Shown: positions 53,783-63,044, counted from the first letter of the stretch. The stretch is DNA of 64,000 nucleotides from Armatimonadetes bacterium Uphvl-Ar1 (GCA_002162075.1 CP021423.1:124001-188000); one strand, 5' to 3'. Translations and numbers: made by a program. Notes: generated by a model from the sequence alone, not told the origin.

Positions 53783-55104
53783 GAACGGTGTTTAAGAACG
53801 GGCGGATTATTGATCCTTCGCAGGAGTTGGATGTTGTGGGCTCGGTGATTGTTGAGGATGGTCAAGTGGTTGATCTGGGAGAGGACATCGAGATTGGGGA
53901 GTACGACGAGCTTTATGATTGTGAAGGGCTTTGGATAACGCCCGGGCTTGTTGATTTGCATGCTCATTTGCGGGAGCCGGGTGAAGAGCGTCGGGAGACG
54001 ATCAAGAGTGGCACCCAAGCGGCGGCAGCGGGAGGGTTCACGACGATTTGTTGTATGCCGAATACGAGTCCGGCTTTGGATTCGCCGAGTTTGGTTGACT
54101 TTATTTTGGATAAGGCAGCGAGTCCGGAAGCGGGGGGGATTTTTGTTCAACCGATCGGGGCTCTGACCAAGGGGCAACGCGGTTTGGAACTGGCGGATTT
54201 GGCTGCACTCAAGAAAGCAGGAGTGGCGGCAGTGAGTGATGAAGGGGGGCCGATTCAGGATGCGAGCGTGATGATGCGGGCGATGGAGTTTTGCCTGCAG
54301 CTGGACTTACCGATCATGGTTCATTCAGAAGATTTGAATTTGAGTGAAGGGGGTTGCATGAATGATGGTCCGACAAGCGCGATGCTTGGCTTGACAGGGA
54401 TTCCTCGGAGTGCTGAGGAAATCATGATCATGCGGAACGGGGTTTTGGCATTGAATACGGGATGCAGGATTCACTTTATGCGCATTTCGACTTGGGGCGG
54501 GGTGGAGATGATTCGGCAGTTCAAATATTTGGGGGCTCCGGTGACCTGTGAAGTTTGTCCGCCTTATCTGACTTTGACCGACGAGCACGTGGGTGAATTT
54601 GATCCGGTTTTCAAGACGACTCCGCCGCTGCGAACCGAAATTGACATTGATATTTTGATGCAGGGGTTGGCGGATGGAACGATTGATGCGATTGCTAGCG
54701 ATCACTCGCCCTATGCTCCTTACGAGGTTGAGGTTCCTTTTGACGAGGCACCCATGGGGATGTCGACTTTGGAATCGACCCTTGCGGTGACTTTGACCCA
54801 TGTGACGCATAAGGGTCGTTTGAGTCCAATGGAGACGATTCGGAAATTGAGTACGGCGCCGGCGGAGATTTTGGGGCTGGATGCGGGGAGTTTGATGCCT
54901 GGTCACACGCCGGTGGCTCAGATAACGGTCATTGATCCTAATTTGGAGTGGGTTTTTGATGCGACGCGAACGTTTTCCCAGGGTAAGAATTCCCCTTATC
55001 ATGGGTGGAGCATGACGGGGAAGGCGGTTTTGACGTTTTGTGGAAGTGAGGTTTATCGGTGTGCGCACTTTGACGAGGAGCGGTATGAGTTGGCGTTGGC
55101 TTAG
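53779..55104 (+). CDS. pyrC: Dihydroorotase (class I)
   Basis: PyrC closes carbamoyl-aspartate to dihydroorotate. The 441-residue product has the metal motif D-L-H-A-H-L-R-E-P-G-E-E, the later His region M-V-H-S-E-D and the catalytic Asp in A-S-D-H-S-P-Y. P-N-T-S-P-A-L-D-S is the flexible-loop motif. The size and motifs fit class I enzymes. It is coupled to pyrB by overlap. The following lipoprotein start lies inside its last codons. Confidence 0.95.
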   Translation: MRTVFKNGRIIDPSQELDVVGSVIVEDGQVVDLGEDIEIGEYDELYDCEGLWITPGLVDLHAHLREPGEERRETIKSGTQAAAAGGFTTICCMPNTSPALDSPSLVDFILDKAASPEAGGIFVQPIGALTKGQRGLELADLAALKKAGVAAVSDEGGPIQDASVMMRAMEFCLQLDLPIMVHSEDLNLSEGGCMNDGPTSAMLGLTGIPRSAEEIMIMRNGVLALNTGCRIHFMRISTWGGVEMIRQFKYLGAPVTCEVCPPYLTLTDEHVGEFDPVFKTTPPLRTEIDIDILMQGLADGTIDAIASDHSPYAPYEVEVPFDEAPMGMSTLESTLAVTLTHVTHKGRLSPMETIRKLSTAPAEILGLDAGSLMPGHTPVAQITVIDPNLEWVFDATRTFSQGKNSPYHGWSMTGKAVLTFCGSEVYRCAHFDEERYELALA

Positions 55105-55855
55105 CTTGGCGGGCCTGTCGGTGTTTTTGGGCGGGTGTTATTTTGCTCAGTTGCCAGATCCGAACGAGATTCAGGGGGCGGCACAAGTTGATGCGGAGAT
55201 CATGCAGCGGAATATTGCGATGACGCATCAGAAATTGGATGAGCAGATTCGGAAGGGAATGATTTCACCGGCGCAGAAAGATGCTGAAATCAAGCGGATG
55301 GTTGAGGGGATTGTCAGCTATGTGAAGTTGGATCAGATTCCCGAAAGCGAAGCGTGGCGATTTGCGGATTTGTACCGCCAGGCAGGGGATTTGGAGACAG
55401 CTCGGGGGCTATTGGAGCAGGCGGTTCAAGTCGCGCCGTCTGAAGATCGCCGTGTGAATGACACGATGCAGTTGGCCCGAGTGATGGCGATGCAAGGAGA
55501 TATCAAGTTTGCGGTTGAGACGGCGAGGAAGACATTCGATACACCTCCGGCTGAGAAAGCCCCGATTCTGATGTCTTCTTTGTATGAAATCGTTCCGGCG
55601 GGTCTGAACTCGAAATCGAAAGATGACTGGATTGTGCTTGCTCAGCTTTTGGAGGATGCGATTGGTCAGCATTTGCTCGTTGAGGTTGACCCTCAAACTG
55701 AAGCAGGAAAAGCATTCATGGCTTCGGTGGGGGTTCATGTTGAGAAAGCTTGGGATCAAGTTTTTCGACTCTACTCGAAGGCGGGTCGGGATGATCTGCT
55801 GAGGGCGGCGATCAGTCGTAGGTCGGCGCAGGACGAAAAAGTAGGGAAAGTTTGA
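55085..55855 (+). CDS. TPR-type lipoprotein
   Basis: The 256-residue product has a lipoprotein signal ending F-L-G-G-C (residues 1-18). The mature part has helical repeats of the TPR kind (F-A-D-L-Y-R-Q-A-G-D-L-E-T-A-R-G-L-L-E-Q-A) and a coiled start. Lnt in this window could mature it. ATG 55085 overlaps the end of pyrC by 20 nt and its stop overlaps the next start (TGATG), so it is within the pyr transcript. The role is unknown. Confidence 0.7.
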   Translation: MSWRWLSLAGLSVFLGGCYFAQLPDPNEIQGAAQVDAEIMQRNIAMTHQKLDEQIRKGMISPAQKDAEIKRMVEGIVSYVKLDQIPESEAWRFADLYRQAGDLETARGLLEQAVQVAPSEDRRVNDTMQLARVMAMQGDIKFAVETARKTFDTPPAEKAPILMSSLYEIVPAGLNSKSKDDWIVLAQLLEDAIGQHLLVEVDPQTEAGKAFMASVGVHVEKAWDQVFRLYSKAGRDDLLRAAISRRSAQDEKVGKV

Positions 55856-56819
55856 TGGGCTTTGGGGAAATGCTCGACTCGTTTGAGGGTTTGCGGGCGG
55901 TTGTTTTGGGGGATGTGATGCTTGATGAATACATCATTGGGAGTGTGGACCGGATTTCACCGGAAGCTCCTGTCATGGTGGTTCGGAAGAAAGAATCGCG
56001 TTGGGTTCCGGGCGGTGCCGCAAATGTTGCGAAGAACATTGCGGCTTTGGGGGGCGAGGTCGAGGTGATTGGGGTTGTGGGTGATGACGAAGGTGGCGCG
56101 AGGTTACGGGAAGCGATTGAGAAGCAAGGGGGGCTTCGCTCGCGCTTGGTTGTTGATGGGTCGAGAGTGACGACACGAAAAACGCGGGTTGTGGCGAACC
56201 ATTCACACCAGGTGCTGCGGATAGATGAAGAGGTGAATGATTCGGTATCGAGTGAAGTGGTGGATCGGATTTTGGAGGGATTGGATTTTGGTGCCGTGGA
56301 TTTGGTGGTTTTGAGTGATTATTTGAAGGGCATGTTGACGGAGGGCTTAGTGAGCCGAGTGATTGGTTTAGCGCGAGATGCGGGGAAACCGATTGTTGTG
56401 AATGCGAAACCGCATTCGGCGGGACTGTTTGGGGGTGCCGATTTGGTCACTTTGAACCGTGGTGAGGCTGCGGTGGTGATTGGAGAACGTCCGAGGGATT
56501 TGAACCACGCGAAAGATATTGCTGAGGAGCTTTTTGTGAAACTGCATGTGGAGGGGGTGTTGGTGACAATGGGAGAATTAGGGATGAGTGCAGGTTGGAG
56601 GGGGGTAGTTCGGTTGTCCGGGCTCCGGAGGTAGAGGCTTACGATGTGGCGGGGGCGGGAGATACTGTTCTCGCAACGGTTGGAATGGGGTTAGCTCGGC
56701 ATGGGTATTGCGATCAGGTTTTTGAGCTTGGGGCAGAGATGGGGGCGCGGGTTGTCCAGCATATTGGGGTGGCGGTACCGACGCAACGGGACTTGGATTC
56801 AATTCGGTCCCTCAGTTAG
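55855..56819 (+). CDS. rfaE1: PfkB sugar kinase, heptose-7-phosphate kinase type (frame broken at 56600-56605)
   Basis: RfaE1 phosphorylates heptose 7-phosphate at C1 in making ADP-heptose for LPS cores. The product has V-L-G-D-V-M-L-D-E-Y, P-G-G-A-A-N-V-A-K-N-I-A-A-L-G-G and the C-terminal PfkB signature D-V-A-G-A-G-D-T. The frame breaks at the G6 run 56600-56605; one more G links R-G-G-S-S-V-V-R-A-P-E-V-E-A-Y to the last part. About 321 residues. There is no fused nucleotidyltransferase domain, unlike HldE of E. coli. Confidence 0.85.
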
Positions 56820-56868
56820 ATTGGCCCGGGGTTGGTATCATATATGGACGACCAGACGGATTTAAGTT

Positions 56869-57180
56869 ATGCGAGTACGAAACAAAGAATTGCGAAACCG
56901 ACGCAACCGGAAAGAAGAGCGAGTCAAGGAGCTCATCAAGGAAGCGATTGCGGAAAAGAAGGCAGGCGGAAAGAAGAAGACGACCGCAAAGGCGGAAGTA
57001 AAGAAGGAAGCTGCACCGGCAAAGAAAGCCCCGGCAAAGAAAGTAGCGGCTCCGAAAGAAGACAAGGTTGAAGAAACTGCGGTAGCGGAAGCTCCGGCGA
57101 AGAAGCCAGCGGCAAAGAAAAAAGCTCCGGCGAAGAAGAAAGCGGAAGACGCTCCGGCGGCTGAAACCACCGAAAGTTAA
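56869..57180 (+). CDS. Lys/Ala-rich basic protein, histone H1-like tail
   Basis: The 103-residue product has a basic start (V-R-N-K-E-L-R-N-R-R-N-R-K-E-E-R) and a long low-complexity stretch of P-A-K-K-A, A-K-K-K-A and K-A-P-A-K-K repeats, like histone H1-type proteins or the tails of some nucleoid and ribosome-associated proteins. There is no signal peptide. It probably binds nucleic acid. A terminator follows. Which nucleic acid it binds is not decidable here. Confidence 0.65.
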   Translation: MRVRNKELRNRRNRKEERVKELIKEAIAEKKAGGKKKTTAKAEVKKEAAPAKKAPAKKVAAPKEDKVEETAVAEAPAKKPAAKKKAPAKKKAEDAPAAETTES

Positions 57181-57208
57181 GAAAGAGTCTTAATCGGGAA
57201 ACTTGGTG

Positions 57209-57246
57209 ACCCCACCAGCGTTAATACACGCGGGCGGGGTTTTTTG
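57209..57246 (+). terminator. Rho-independent terminator
   Basis: ACCCCACCAGCGT pairs with ACGCGGGCGGGGT with two irregular positions, followed by TTTTTT. It ends the transcript of the Lys/Ala-rich protein. Confidence 0.85.
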
Positions 57247-57291
57247 GTGCTGAAATCCGGCTGGGTTTGGTACATTGAGGAAAGGCAACTC

Positions 57292-59103
57292 TTGGAAGAC
57301 GTTTTGAGTCCGATTGATTCTGGATCAGCGGTGGTTTCGACTACGGCTGACTGGTCGGATTTTGCGGAATACATACGGAAGCATCCGAGTAGTTTGTCGA
57401 AGCCAGCAGAGGAATTGGCTTCACAGTTTGATCTCGAAGTGAATTTTGTTCGGAGCTTTTTGGCGGCAATGCAGGCTCCGATTCAGCAGGAATCGTTCTT
57501 GGAAGTGTTTGCGCGGACGATCAAGGGGGGTGTTCAGCGGGTTGGTGCGATTATTCGCGATACTTTCACGGGATTGACGGCTCGGCCAGTGCTCTGTTTG
57601 TGTTCGACTTTGGTGGTGGCGTTTGGGACGTTGACGTTATTGGCGATTTCGGCTCAGTCTTTGGGACTGGGATCGAATTTTGTTTTTACGGGTGCGGCCG
57701 GGGCATTGATCGGGGCGGTTGCAGTTTTTTCGATTTCTACCCAGGCGGTTTGTTACTATCGGCACGCGCGGGCGAGATATGCCTTCTTAGCATCAGCTTT
57801 GGTTTTAATGGGTTGGTTTTTGTTTTTGAATAGTGCGGTGACGGATGCGGGGGTGAATGACCTTCGCGAAATTGGGATGCCGATTCCGGTTTTCTTGGCG
57901 ATGGTTTCGGCGATTTTGACGGCGGTTTACTTTGTTTTTGCACTGACGAGTACATTTTTCGGTAGCTACGCGCAGTATCGGCGGGCCTCGAGGGAAGAGG
58001 TTGAAGTGAGTCGCCAGGAGTTGTTGAATCGGCTGTTCATGGTTGATTCGCGGTTGCAGTCCTTGCAAATGGTTGAGGGGTGGAATCGTATCCGGTGGGT
58101 TGATCGCATCCGGACTTCGCGAACGTTTTTCTTGAATGCGTTGTTGATTGGGGTGGCTTTGGGGATGCTTGAGGTCTCATTGTTGGGAACCTATTCTCAG
58201 GTGACGGGTCGGGCCTTTGAGATCAACACTCAGATGCGCATCCCTTTGATTTTGTCGGCATTGGGGATGTATGCGGTGAAGATTGGGTTGGGCGTTTTGA
58301 TCGGATTTTTGGGGGGCCGTCCGGGGCGCTCAATGAGTGCGATTTTGGCTTTGCTTGCGGGGTGCTGGCTGGCAACTTGGTTCCCCTTGGGGGTTTATGG
58401 GCCGAAGTATGCGATGGGAATGCTGTCGGTTCCCAATCTTTTGGAGAATGCCTTTTGGGTTGTGACGGCGGGTCTTTTTACGGGATATTTGGCTCTGGTT
58501 GAGGATCGGAACTATCGCAATCAGAGACTGAGCACGGATGATTTGCCGAGTCTTCTGGCGGAGCAAATTCAGTTGCAGTGGCGACTGGGATTGGGATTGC
58601 AAGCGACAACGGTTTTGGTGGTTGATGTTGCGAAATCGACGCTGATGAAGTCGAATGAAGATCCGCTGAAGGTGGAGTTTAGTTTTCGGGAGTATCAAGG
58701 GATGGTGGAAGAGATTTGTGCGCGGCATGGGGGGACGGTTCTTTCGACGGCAGGAGATGGGGCCGTGGTGGGTTTTGCCCGTCCAGAATCGGCTGTGCAA
58801 TCAGCCCGGGAAGTATTGACGGAGCTTCCTGGTTTCAATATGCGGCGGAATCGATTGGATACTCCGTTCCGCTTGAGGATTGGGATTCATGCGGGGCAGA
58901 CGGAGGCGAATTTGGCCGATGCTCCGTTCAACGAAGTGATTGATATTGCGGCGCATATTGAAGGGGTTGCGCCGATTGGGGGGATTGCGGTGAGCGGGGT
59001 TGTTCGGGAGGCGGTGACGGAGGGGGTTGAGTTTGCGGAAATGGCCCGTCCGGTTGACGGTCAGGCGGTATTTGTTGTTTTGAATCCGACGGTGGAGGCA
59101 TAG
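57292..59103 (+). CDS. Membrane-bound class III nucleotide cyclase
   Basis: The 603-residue product has a cytoplasmic N-terminal part, about seven membrane helices (residues 110-430) and a C-terminal class III adenylate/guanylate cyclase domain with the metal Asp in V-V-D-V-A-K-S-T, the second metal Asp in S-T-A-G-D-G-A-V-V-G-F and R-I-G-I-H-A-G. Cyclic nucleotide synthesis from ATP or GTP is likely. I chose TTG 57292, with GAGGAAAGG 6 nt upstream; an in-frame TTG at 57244 lies within the preceding terminator. The next gene starts 2 nt after the stop. Confidence 0.82.
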   Translation: MEDVLSPIDSGSAVVSTTADWSDFAEYIRKHPSSLSKPAEELASQFDLEVNFVRSFLAAMQAPIQQESFLEVFARTIKGGVQRVGAIIRDTFTGLTARPVLCLCSTLVVAFGTLTLLAISAQSLGLGSNFVFTGAAGALIGAVAVFSISTQAVCYYRHARARYAFLASALVLMGWFLFLNSAVTDAGVNDLREIGMPIPVFLAMVSAILTAVYFVFALTSTFFGSYAQYRRASREEVEVSRQELLNRLFMVDSRLQSLQMVEGWNRIRWVDRIRTSRTFFLNALLIGVALGMLEVSLLGTYSQVTGRAFEINTQMRIPLILSALGMYAVKIGLGVLIGFLGGRPGRSMSAILALLAGCWLATWFPLGVYGPKYAMGMLSVPNLLENAFWVVTAGLFTGYLALVEDRNYRNQRLSTDDLPSLLAEQIQLQWRLGLGLQATTVLVVDVAKSTLMKSNEDPLKVEFSFREYQGMVEEICARHGGTVLSTAGDGAVVGFARPESAVQSAREVLTELPGFNMRRNRLDTPFRLRIGIHAGQTEANLADAPFNEVIDIAAHIEGVAPIGGIAVSGVVREAVTEGVEFAEMARPVDGQAVFVVLNPTVEA

Positions 59104-59105
59104 GC

Positions 59106-59750
59106 GTGCGGGTCTTGGATTTGGGGCGATTGGGATATCAGGTGGCTTGGGATCGACAGTTGGAGGTTCATCAAGAGGTGTTGGATGGGGATGAGGATTG
59201 TTTGATTTTTGTGGAGCATGATCCGGTTTTGACATTGGGGGCGAATTTTCATGAAGAAAATTTGCTTTTGACACGAGAGCAGTACGGGGAGCGGGGAATT
59301 GACGTGGTTCGGACGGATCGGGGGGGTGATGTGACTTACCACGGGCCGGGGCAATTGGTGATATATCCGATCTTTGACCTGACTCGGCACGGGAGAGATT
59401 TGCACAAGTGGATGCGTGACCTTGAGGAGACGATGATTGTGACTTGCGGAGAGTTTGGGGTGGAGGCAGGTCGGCTCAGTGATGTGAATACGGGGGCCTG
59501 GGTGGGGAATCGGAAGATTGCGGCGATTGGGGTTAAGGTTCGGCGGTGGGTGAGTTTGCACGGGATAGCGATTAACTGCTCGAATGATTTGGGGGTATTT
59601 GACTTGATTGTTCCGTGCGGGGTGGTCGGGCATGGGGTCACGAGTTTGAGCCGAGAGGTGGGGGCTGAAGTGGGGATTGACGAAGCGAAGCCGGCGGTTA
59701 TGGTGGCTTTTGAGAAAGTTTTTTCGAAATCAAAAGGTGAACGAGAATGA
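59106..59750 (+). CDS. lipB: Octanoyltransferase (LipB)
   Basis: LipB moves the octanoyl group from ACP to lipoyl domains, the first step of lipoate synthesis. The 214-residue product has the R-G-G-D-V-T-Y-H-G-P-G-Q-L-V motif, the R-K-I-A-A-I-G-V-K-V region with the catalytic Lys, G-I-A-I-N-C and the Cys of V-P-C-G-V. Start GTG 59106 is 2 nt after the cyclase stop. Its end overlaps the SRPBCC gene (ATGA). Confidence 0.95.
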   Translation: MRVLDLGRLGYQVAWDRQLEVHQEVLDGDEDCLIFVEHDPVLTLGANFHEENLLLTREQYGERGIDVVRTDRGGDVTYHGPGQLVIYPIFDLTRHGRDLHKWMRDLEETMIVTCGEFGVEAGRLSDVNTGAWVGNRKIAAIGVKVRRWVSLHGIAINCSNDLGVFDLIVPCGVVGHGVTSLSREVGAEVGIDEAKPAVMVAFEKVFSKSKGERE

Positions 59751-60238
59751 ATGAGTTGAAGCTATGCATACCTGATCCGTCGTTGGATCTTGTCTTGGAG
59801 CGATTTGTTGAGGTTCCGGTGGAGCGAGTTTGGGCGGCATGGACTCAGCCTGAATTGATTGTGCAGTGGTTCACTCCAGCTCCTTGGAAAACGGCAAAGA
59901 TTGAGTTGGAACTGTGGCCGGGAGGAAAGTTTAAGACGGTGATGGAGTCACCGGAGGGTGAGTTGATGGATCACGATCCTGGTTGTGTTTTGGAGGTGGT
60001 TGAGAATCGGAAGTTTGTTTGGACTTCGGGAATGATGCCGGGTTATCGTCCGAGGGCTGCGGCGGACGGCGAGTTTTTGTTTACGGCGGAGATTTCGATG
60101 ACCGCCGAAAATGGTGGCACGCTTTACCGGGCGGTTGCGATTCATGATGATGTAGAAGGATGCCGAATGCACGAGGAGATGGGTTTTCATGGAGGGTGGG
60201 GAACGGCGCTTGATCAGCTCGTTTCACTCATGAAATAG
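59747..60238 (+). CDS. SRPBCC/AHSA1-family protein
   Basis: The 163-residue product matches the activator-of-Hsp90-like START-fold group: R-F-V-E-V-P-V-E-R-V-W-A-A-W-T-Q-P-E, Q-W-F-T-P, G-G-K-F and the final F-H-G-G-W-G-T-A-L-D-Q-L. These proteins bind hydrophobic ligands and their roles vary. No further function can be given. The ATG overlaps the lipB stop, so the two are co-translated. Confidence 0.88.
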   Translation: MNELKLCIPDPSLDLVLERFVEVPVERVWAAWTQPELIVQWFTPAPWKTAKIELELWPGGKFKTVMESPEGELMDHDPGCVLEVVENRKFVWTSGMMPGYRPRAAADGEFLFTAEISMTAENGGTLYRAVAIHDDVEGCRMHEEMGFHGGWGTALDQLVSLMK

Positions 60239-60241
60239 GCT

Positions 60242-60589
60242 TTAAGGGATCGCGTCTTTGTGATGAGTGAGACGATCTGGCGTGATTGCGATCAGGTCGT
60301 ATCGAGCGGGGAGTTCCGGCTGGTCGGCTTGTGAGAAGTATTCGGTAACGGCGGCATGGAATCTTCGGGCTTTGAGGGGGGTGACGGTTTCTTCCGGGGT
60401 GAGGACGGTGTTCGTTCGCGATTTGACTTCCACAAAGACGAGGGTGTTGGGGGTTGTGGTGGGATCCAGGGCGATGATGTCGATTTCACCGGAGGGGGTT
60501 CGGTGTCGGCGGGTGACGATCGTGTAGCCCTGTTTGAGGAGGTATCGGGCGGCTTGATCTTCAGAATCGTTACCGGGGCGTTTTGCCAT
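60242..60589 (-). CDS. yraN: UPF0102 / YraN-family nuclease-like protein
   Basis: The 115-residue product has the restriction-endonuclease-like core: A-A-R-Y-L-L-K-Q-G-Y, G-E-I-D-I-I-A-L-D and V-F-V-E-V-K-S-R-T. The Asp, Glu and Lys of the active site are present. Its in vivo role is not established. It starts at ATG 60589, overlapping the rnhB stop (TAATG), a common rnhB-yraN pair. Confidence 0.92.
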   Translation of the reverse strand: MAKRPGNDSEDQAARYLLKQGYTIVTRRHRTPSGEIDIIALDPTTTPNTLVFVEVKSRTNTVLTPEETVTPLKARRFHAAVTEYFSQADQPELPARYDLIAITPDRLTHHKDAIP

Positions 60590-61193
60590 TAGAAGAGGTT
60601 CGGTTGGTTGACGAGGGACTTGATGGGTTCAAATGATCGGCGGTGGATGGGGCTTGGGCCGAGTTGGTTGATTGCTTGGATATGGGTGGGGTTGTGGTAG
60701 CCGAAGTGGGATTCAAAGCCGTAGCCGGGGAATTGGTTGGCGGCTTCGACCATCAGGCGGTCGCGGGTGACTTTGGCGAGGATGGATGCGGCGGCAATGG
60801 CGGCGTTTTTGGAATCGCCTTTGACGAGGGTTTCGACGGGGCAGGGGGGATTGGGGGGGAGTTGGTTGCCATCTATGAGGGCTTGTTTTGGTTGAGTAGG
60901 GAGTTCTCGGAGGGCTTGGCTCATTGCTTGGAGGGTGGCGCGGAGGATGTTGAGGCGGTCTACTTCGGCGGGGGGGACGATGACGATGCTGTATTCGGCG
61001 TACTCGGTGATGCGGAGGAAAAGGGTGTCGCGTTGTTCGGCGGTGAGTTTTTTGGAGTCGTTGAGTCCTTGGGGGTTAAAATTGGGGGGAGGAGGGCGGC
61101 GGCGACAACGAGGGGTCCGGCGATTGGTCCTCGTCCGGCTTCATCTACTCCAGCGGTTTGGGGGTCGAATGGGAGGGGGGTGGTTGGGTTGAT
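60589..61193 (-). CDS. rnhB: Ribonuclease HII (frame broken at 61084-61089)
   Basis: RNase HII removes RNA from RNA-DNA hybrids and single ribonucleotides from DNA. The N-terminal part carries the catalytic A-G-V-D-E-A-G-R-G-P motif (about 61125-61154) and I-A-G-P-L-V-V-A-A. The frame breaks at the G6 run on the + strand (C6 on the coding strand); one extra base gives L-L-P-P-N-F-N-P-Q-G-L-N-D-S-K-K-L. The C-terminal part has K-G-D-S-K-N-A-A-I-A-A-A-S-I-L-A-K-V-T-R-D. The start codon could not be found; 61193 is the approximate limit. Its stop overlaps yraN. Confidence 0.8.
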
Positions 61194-61241
61194 TTTGGGA
61201 CGATACCTGGGAGGAGGGCCTTGGGGTTTGGTTGGTTTGGA

Positions 61242-61247
61242 TATAAT
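61242..61247 (+). promoter_or_regulatory. -10 element TATAAT of tRNA-His
   Basis: A perfect TATAAT lies 13 nt before the tRNA. The -35 region is G-rich and weak. Confidence 0.55.
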
Positions 61248-61260
61248 AGGATTTCGAGTG

Positions 61261-61337
61261 GCGAGTATAGCTCAGTTGGTTAGAGCGCCTGACTGTGACT
61301 CAGGAGGTCGCCGGTTCAAGCCCGGTTATTCGCCCCA
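61261..61337 (+). tRNA. tRNA-His (anticodon GTG)
   Basis: The 77-nt sequence folds into a standard tRNA with acceptor GCGAGTA/TATTCGC, D-loop, a CTGTGAC anticodon loop with GTG and a TTCAAGC T-loop. A G at 61260 (position -1) and C73 are the tRNA-His identity marks. CCA is encoded at 61335-61337. Confidence 0.96.
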
Positions 61338-61346
61338 TAGATTCTT

Positions 61347-62732
61347 TTATGATGCTTTGGAGAGGTTTGAGATGACTTGGTTTCGTCCCGCTTGTTTGGC
61401 CCGGTAGAGGTTTTCATCAGCGATTTTGATGAGGTCCTTGGGTTCAGTGGTTGAAGTGGCGTGGGCGACGCCGAAGCTTGCGGTGAACGGGACGGGGCCG
61501 TCCACGGAGTTTGCGAATGCCGAGCGGATTTGTTCGGCGATGTCTATGAGATCGATCAGAGTGACATCGGTAGCGATGACGAGGAATTCTTCCCCGCCGA
61601 ACCTACCGACAGCGGCACCAGCGGGAATAGCGTCGCTGGCGAGGCTTGCTACCAGTTGGAGAACTTGATCCCCGACATCGTGACCATGATTATCGTTGAC
61701 GGACTTAAAGTGGTCGATGTCGAACAGGATGACGCCATATGATTTTGAAGTGACTTGATGGCAGATTGAGTCGAGGCGTTCGGAGATGGCGCGTCGGTTG
61801 AAGAGCAGGGTGAGGCCATCGGTTTCGGCTTGGAATTTTAGTTTTGAGTTGAGGACTTCAAGTTCTTCTCGCTGCATTTCGAGTTCGAGTTGCGCTTCGT
61901 TGAGCTCGATGAATTGTTGGTCGATCAGGTGCATGTAGTTGCGTTGATCGGTAATGTCTACGAATGTTGCCACGGCGGCGGTAATTGTATGCTCGTCATC
62001 GCGAATGGGGATTGAATTGATTGATATCCATCTGAGTTCTCCGCTTGGATGATGAATCCCCATAACTACGTTGGTGAGGGGTTCTCCGGTGCGGAGAGTA
62101 ATCATGGCTGGGTGTTCTTCGCCGGGGAAATCTGAGCCATCTTCGTGGATGGATCGCCACCGGGGGTCGATTGAGGTGCGGCCCATGAGTTGACCAGTGG
62201 TGAGGCCGAGAATACGTTTGGCGGCGGGATTGCAGACAATAATTTCACCCTGGGTGTTTTGGACGACAATTCCTTCTTGCATTGCGTTCGTCATCGCCGT
62301 GAGGATGGCTTCGTTTTCATTAATGCGTGTTCTGAGTTGGGCGTCGGCAGTGATATTTACGATTGTTGCGATATGGGCGAGTGGTTTGTTATCTTCGGAA
62401 ATGAGAACGGTATCTAGTTTTACGTGGACGCAGGTGCCATCACGGCGGATGTAGCGGTGTTCTCCGTGGTATTCCTCGGTGTGTTCGATGGCACTGTTGA
62501 CACAGGCCATAACGGTTGGTTTATCATCTGGGTGGAGGTTGTTGATCCATTCAAAGCCGCAGATTTTTTCGGGAGGCTGGTCAAGTAGATCGCAGTAGGC
62601 TTGATTCACCGCGAGACAATTGCCGTCCAGTGTGCTGAGAAACATTGGAACGGGGAGTCGGTTCACTCTTCTCTCAAAATCGAGAATGATTTTTGCGAAA
62701 GTCTCTGTTTTTGAATTTGCCACCTGATTCAC
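61347..62732 (-). CDS. PAS-PAS-GGDEF diguanylate cyclase
   Basis: The 461-residue product makes cyclic di-GMP in response to sensory input. Two PAS domains (about 12-130 and 140-255) have S-T-L-D-G-N-C-L-A-V-N and N-P-A-A-K-R-I-L-G. A coiled coil (about 265-300) leads to the GGDEF domain with F-D-I-D-H-F-K-S-V-N-D and R-F-G-G-E-E-F. The inhibitory I-site RxxD is replaced by P-A-G-A, so product inhibition is probably lost. No membrane segment. The start is GTG 62732, or GTG 62723, before which TAGAAT lies. Confidence 0.9.
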   Translation of the reverse strand: MNQVANSKTETFAKIILDFERRVNRLPVPMFLSTLDGNCLAVNQAYCDLLDQPPEKICGFEWINNLHPDDKPTVMACVNSAIEHTEEYHGEHRYIRRDGTCVHVKLDTVLISEDNKPLAHIATIVNITADAQLRTRINENEAILTAMTNAMQEGIVVQNTQGEIIVCNPAAKRILGLTTGQLMGRTSIDPRWRSIHEDGSDFPGEEHPAMITLRTGEPLTNVVMGIHHPSGELRWISINSIPIRDDEHTITAAVATFVDITDQRNYMHLIDQQFIELNEAQLELEMQREELEVLNSKLKFQAETDGLTLLFNRRAISERLDSICHQVTSKSYGVILFDIDHFKSVNDNHGHDVGDQVLQLVASLASDAIPAGAAVGRFGGEEFLVIATDVTLIDLIDIAEQIRSAFANSVDGPVPFTASFGVAHATSTTEPKDLIKIADENLYRAKQAGRNQVISNLSKAS

Positions 62733-62827
62733 GATTCTAAGTAGAGTTTTGGCTCATGGAGATGGGTTCACGAGGCCTGCAACCGAATTCGGATTTTTTT
62801 GTTTGGGTTCCAACAAGTTTTGGGTAC

Positions 62828-62983
62828 TTAATGTTGGAATTGGTTGAGATTGAGGGAGACGGCTTGAGGGGATGGCGCTGATGGCGAGGGGGTGGGCGAT
62901 TGGTTTGACGCAAGGGTGACGAGAGTGATCAGGGCGATGATTGCGCCGACGGTGTAGCTCTGAATGAGGCTTCGTTTATCCAC
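62828..62983 (-). CDS. Small single-span membrane protein, 51 aa
   Basis: From GTG 62983 the minus strand encodes a basic start (D-K-R-S-L-I-Q-S-Y), one hydrophobic helix (V-G-A-I-I-A-L-I-T-L-V-T-L-A) and a Ser/Pro-rich tail, ending TAA 62828. Codon use fits minus-strand neighbours. There is no Shine-Dalgarno sequence. It fills the otherwise empty 310-nt gap. Function unknown. Confidence 0.4.
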   Translation of the reverse strand: MDKRSLIQSYTVGAIIALITLVTLASNQSPTPSPSAPSPQAVSLNLNQFQH

Positions 62984-63044
62984 GATATAGGATTCGGTGG
63001 ATGCCAGTATTTTTGCAGGTGAGTTAGGGCTGAAGTCGGATGCT

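Noticed and set aside
57244-57291. Extended N-terminus of the cyclase from TTG 57244
   Set aside because: That codon lies in the T-run of the preceding terminator; TTG 57292 has a GAGGAAAGG site at good spacing.
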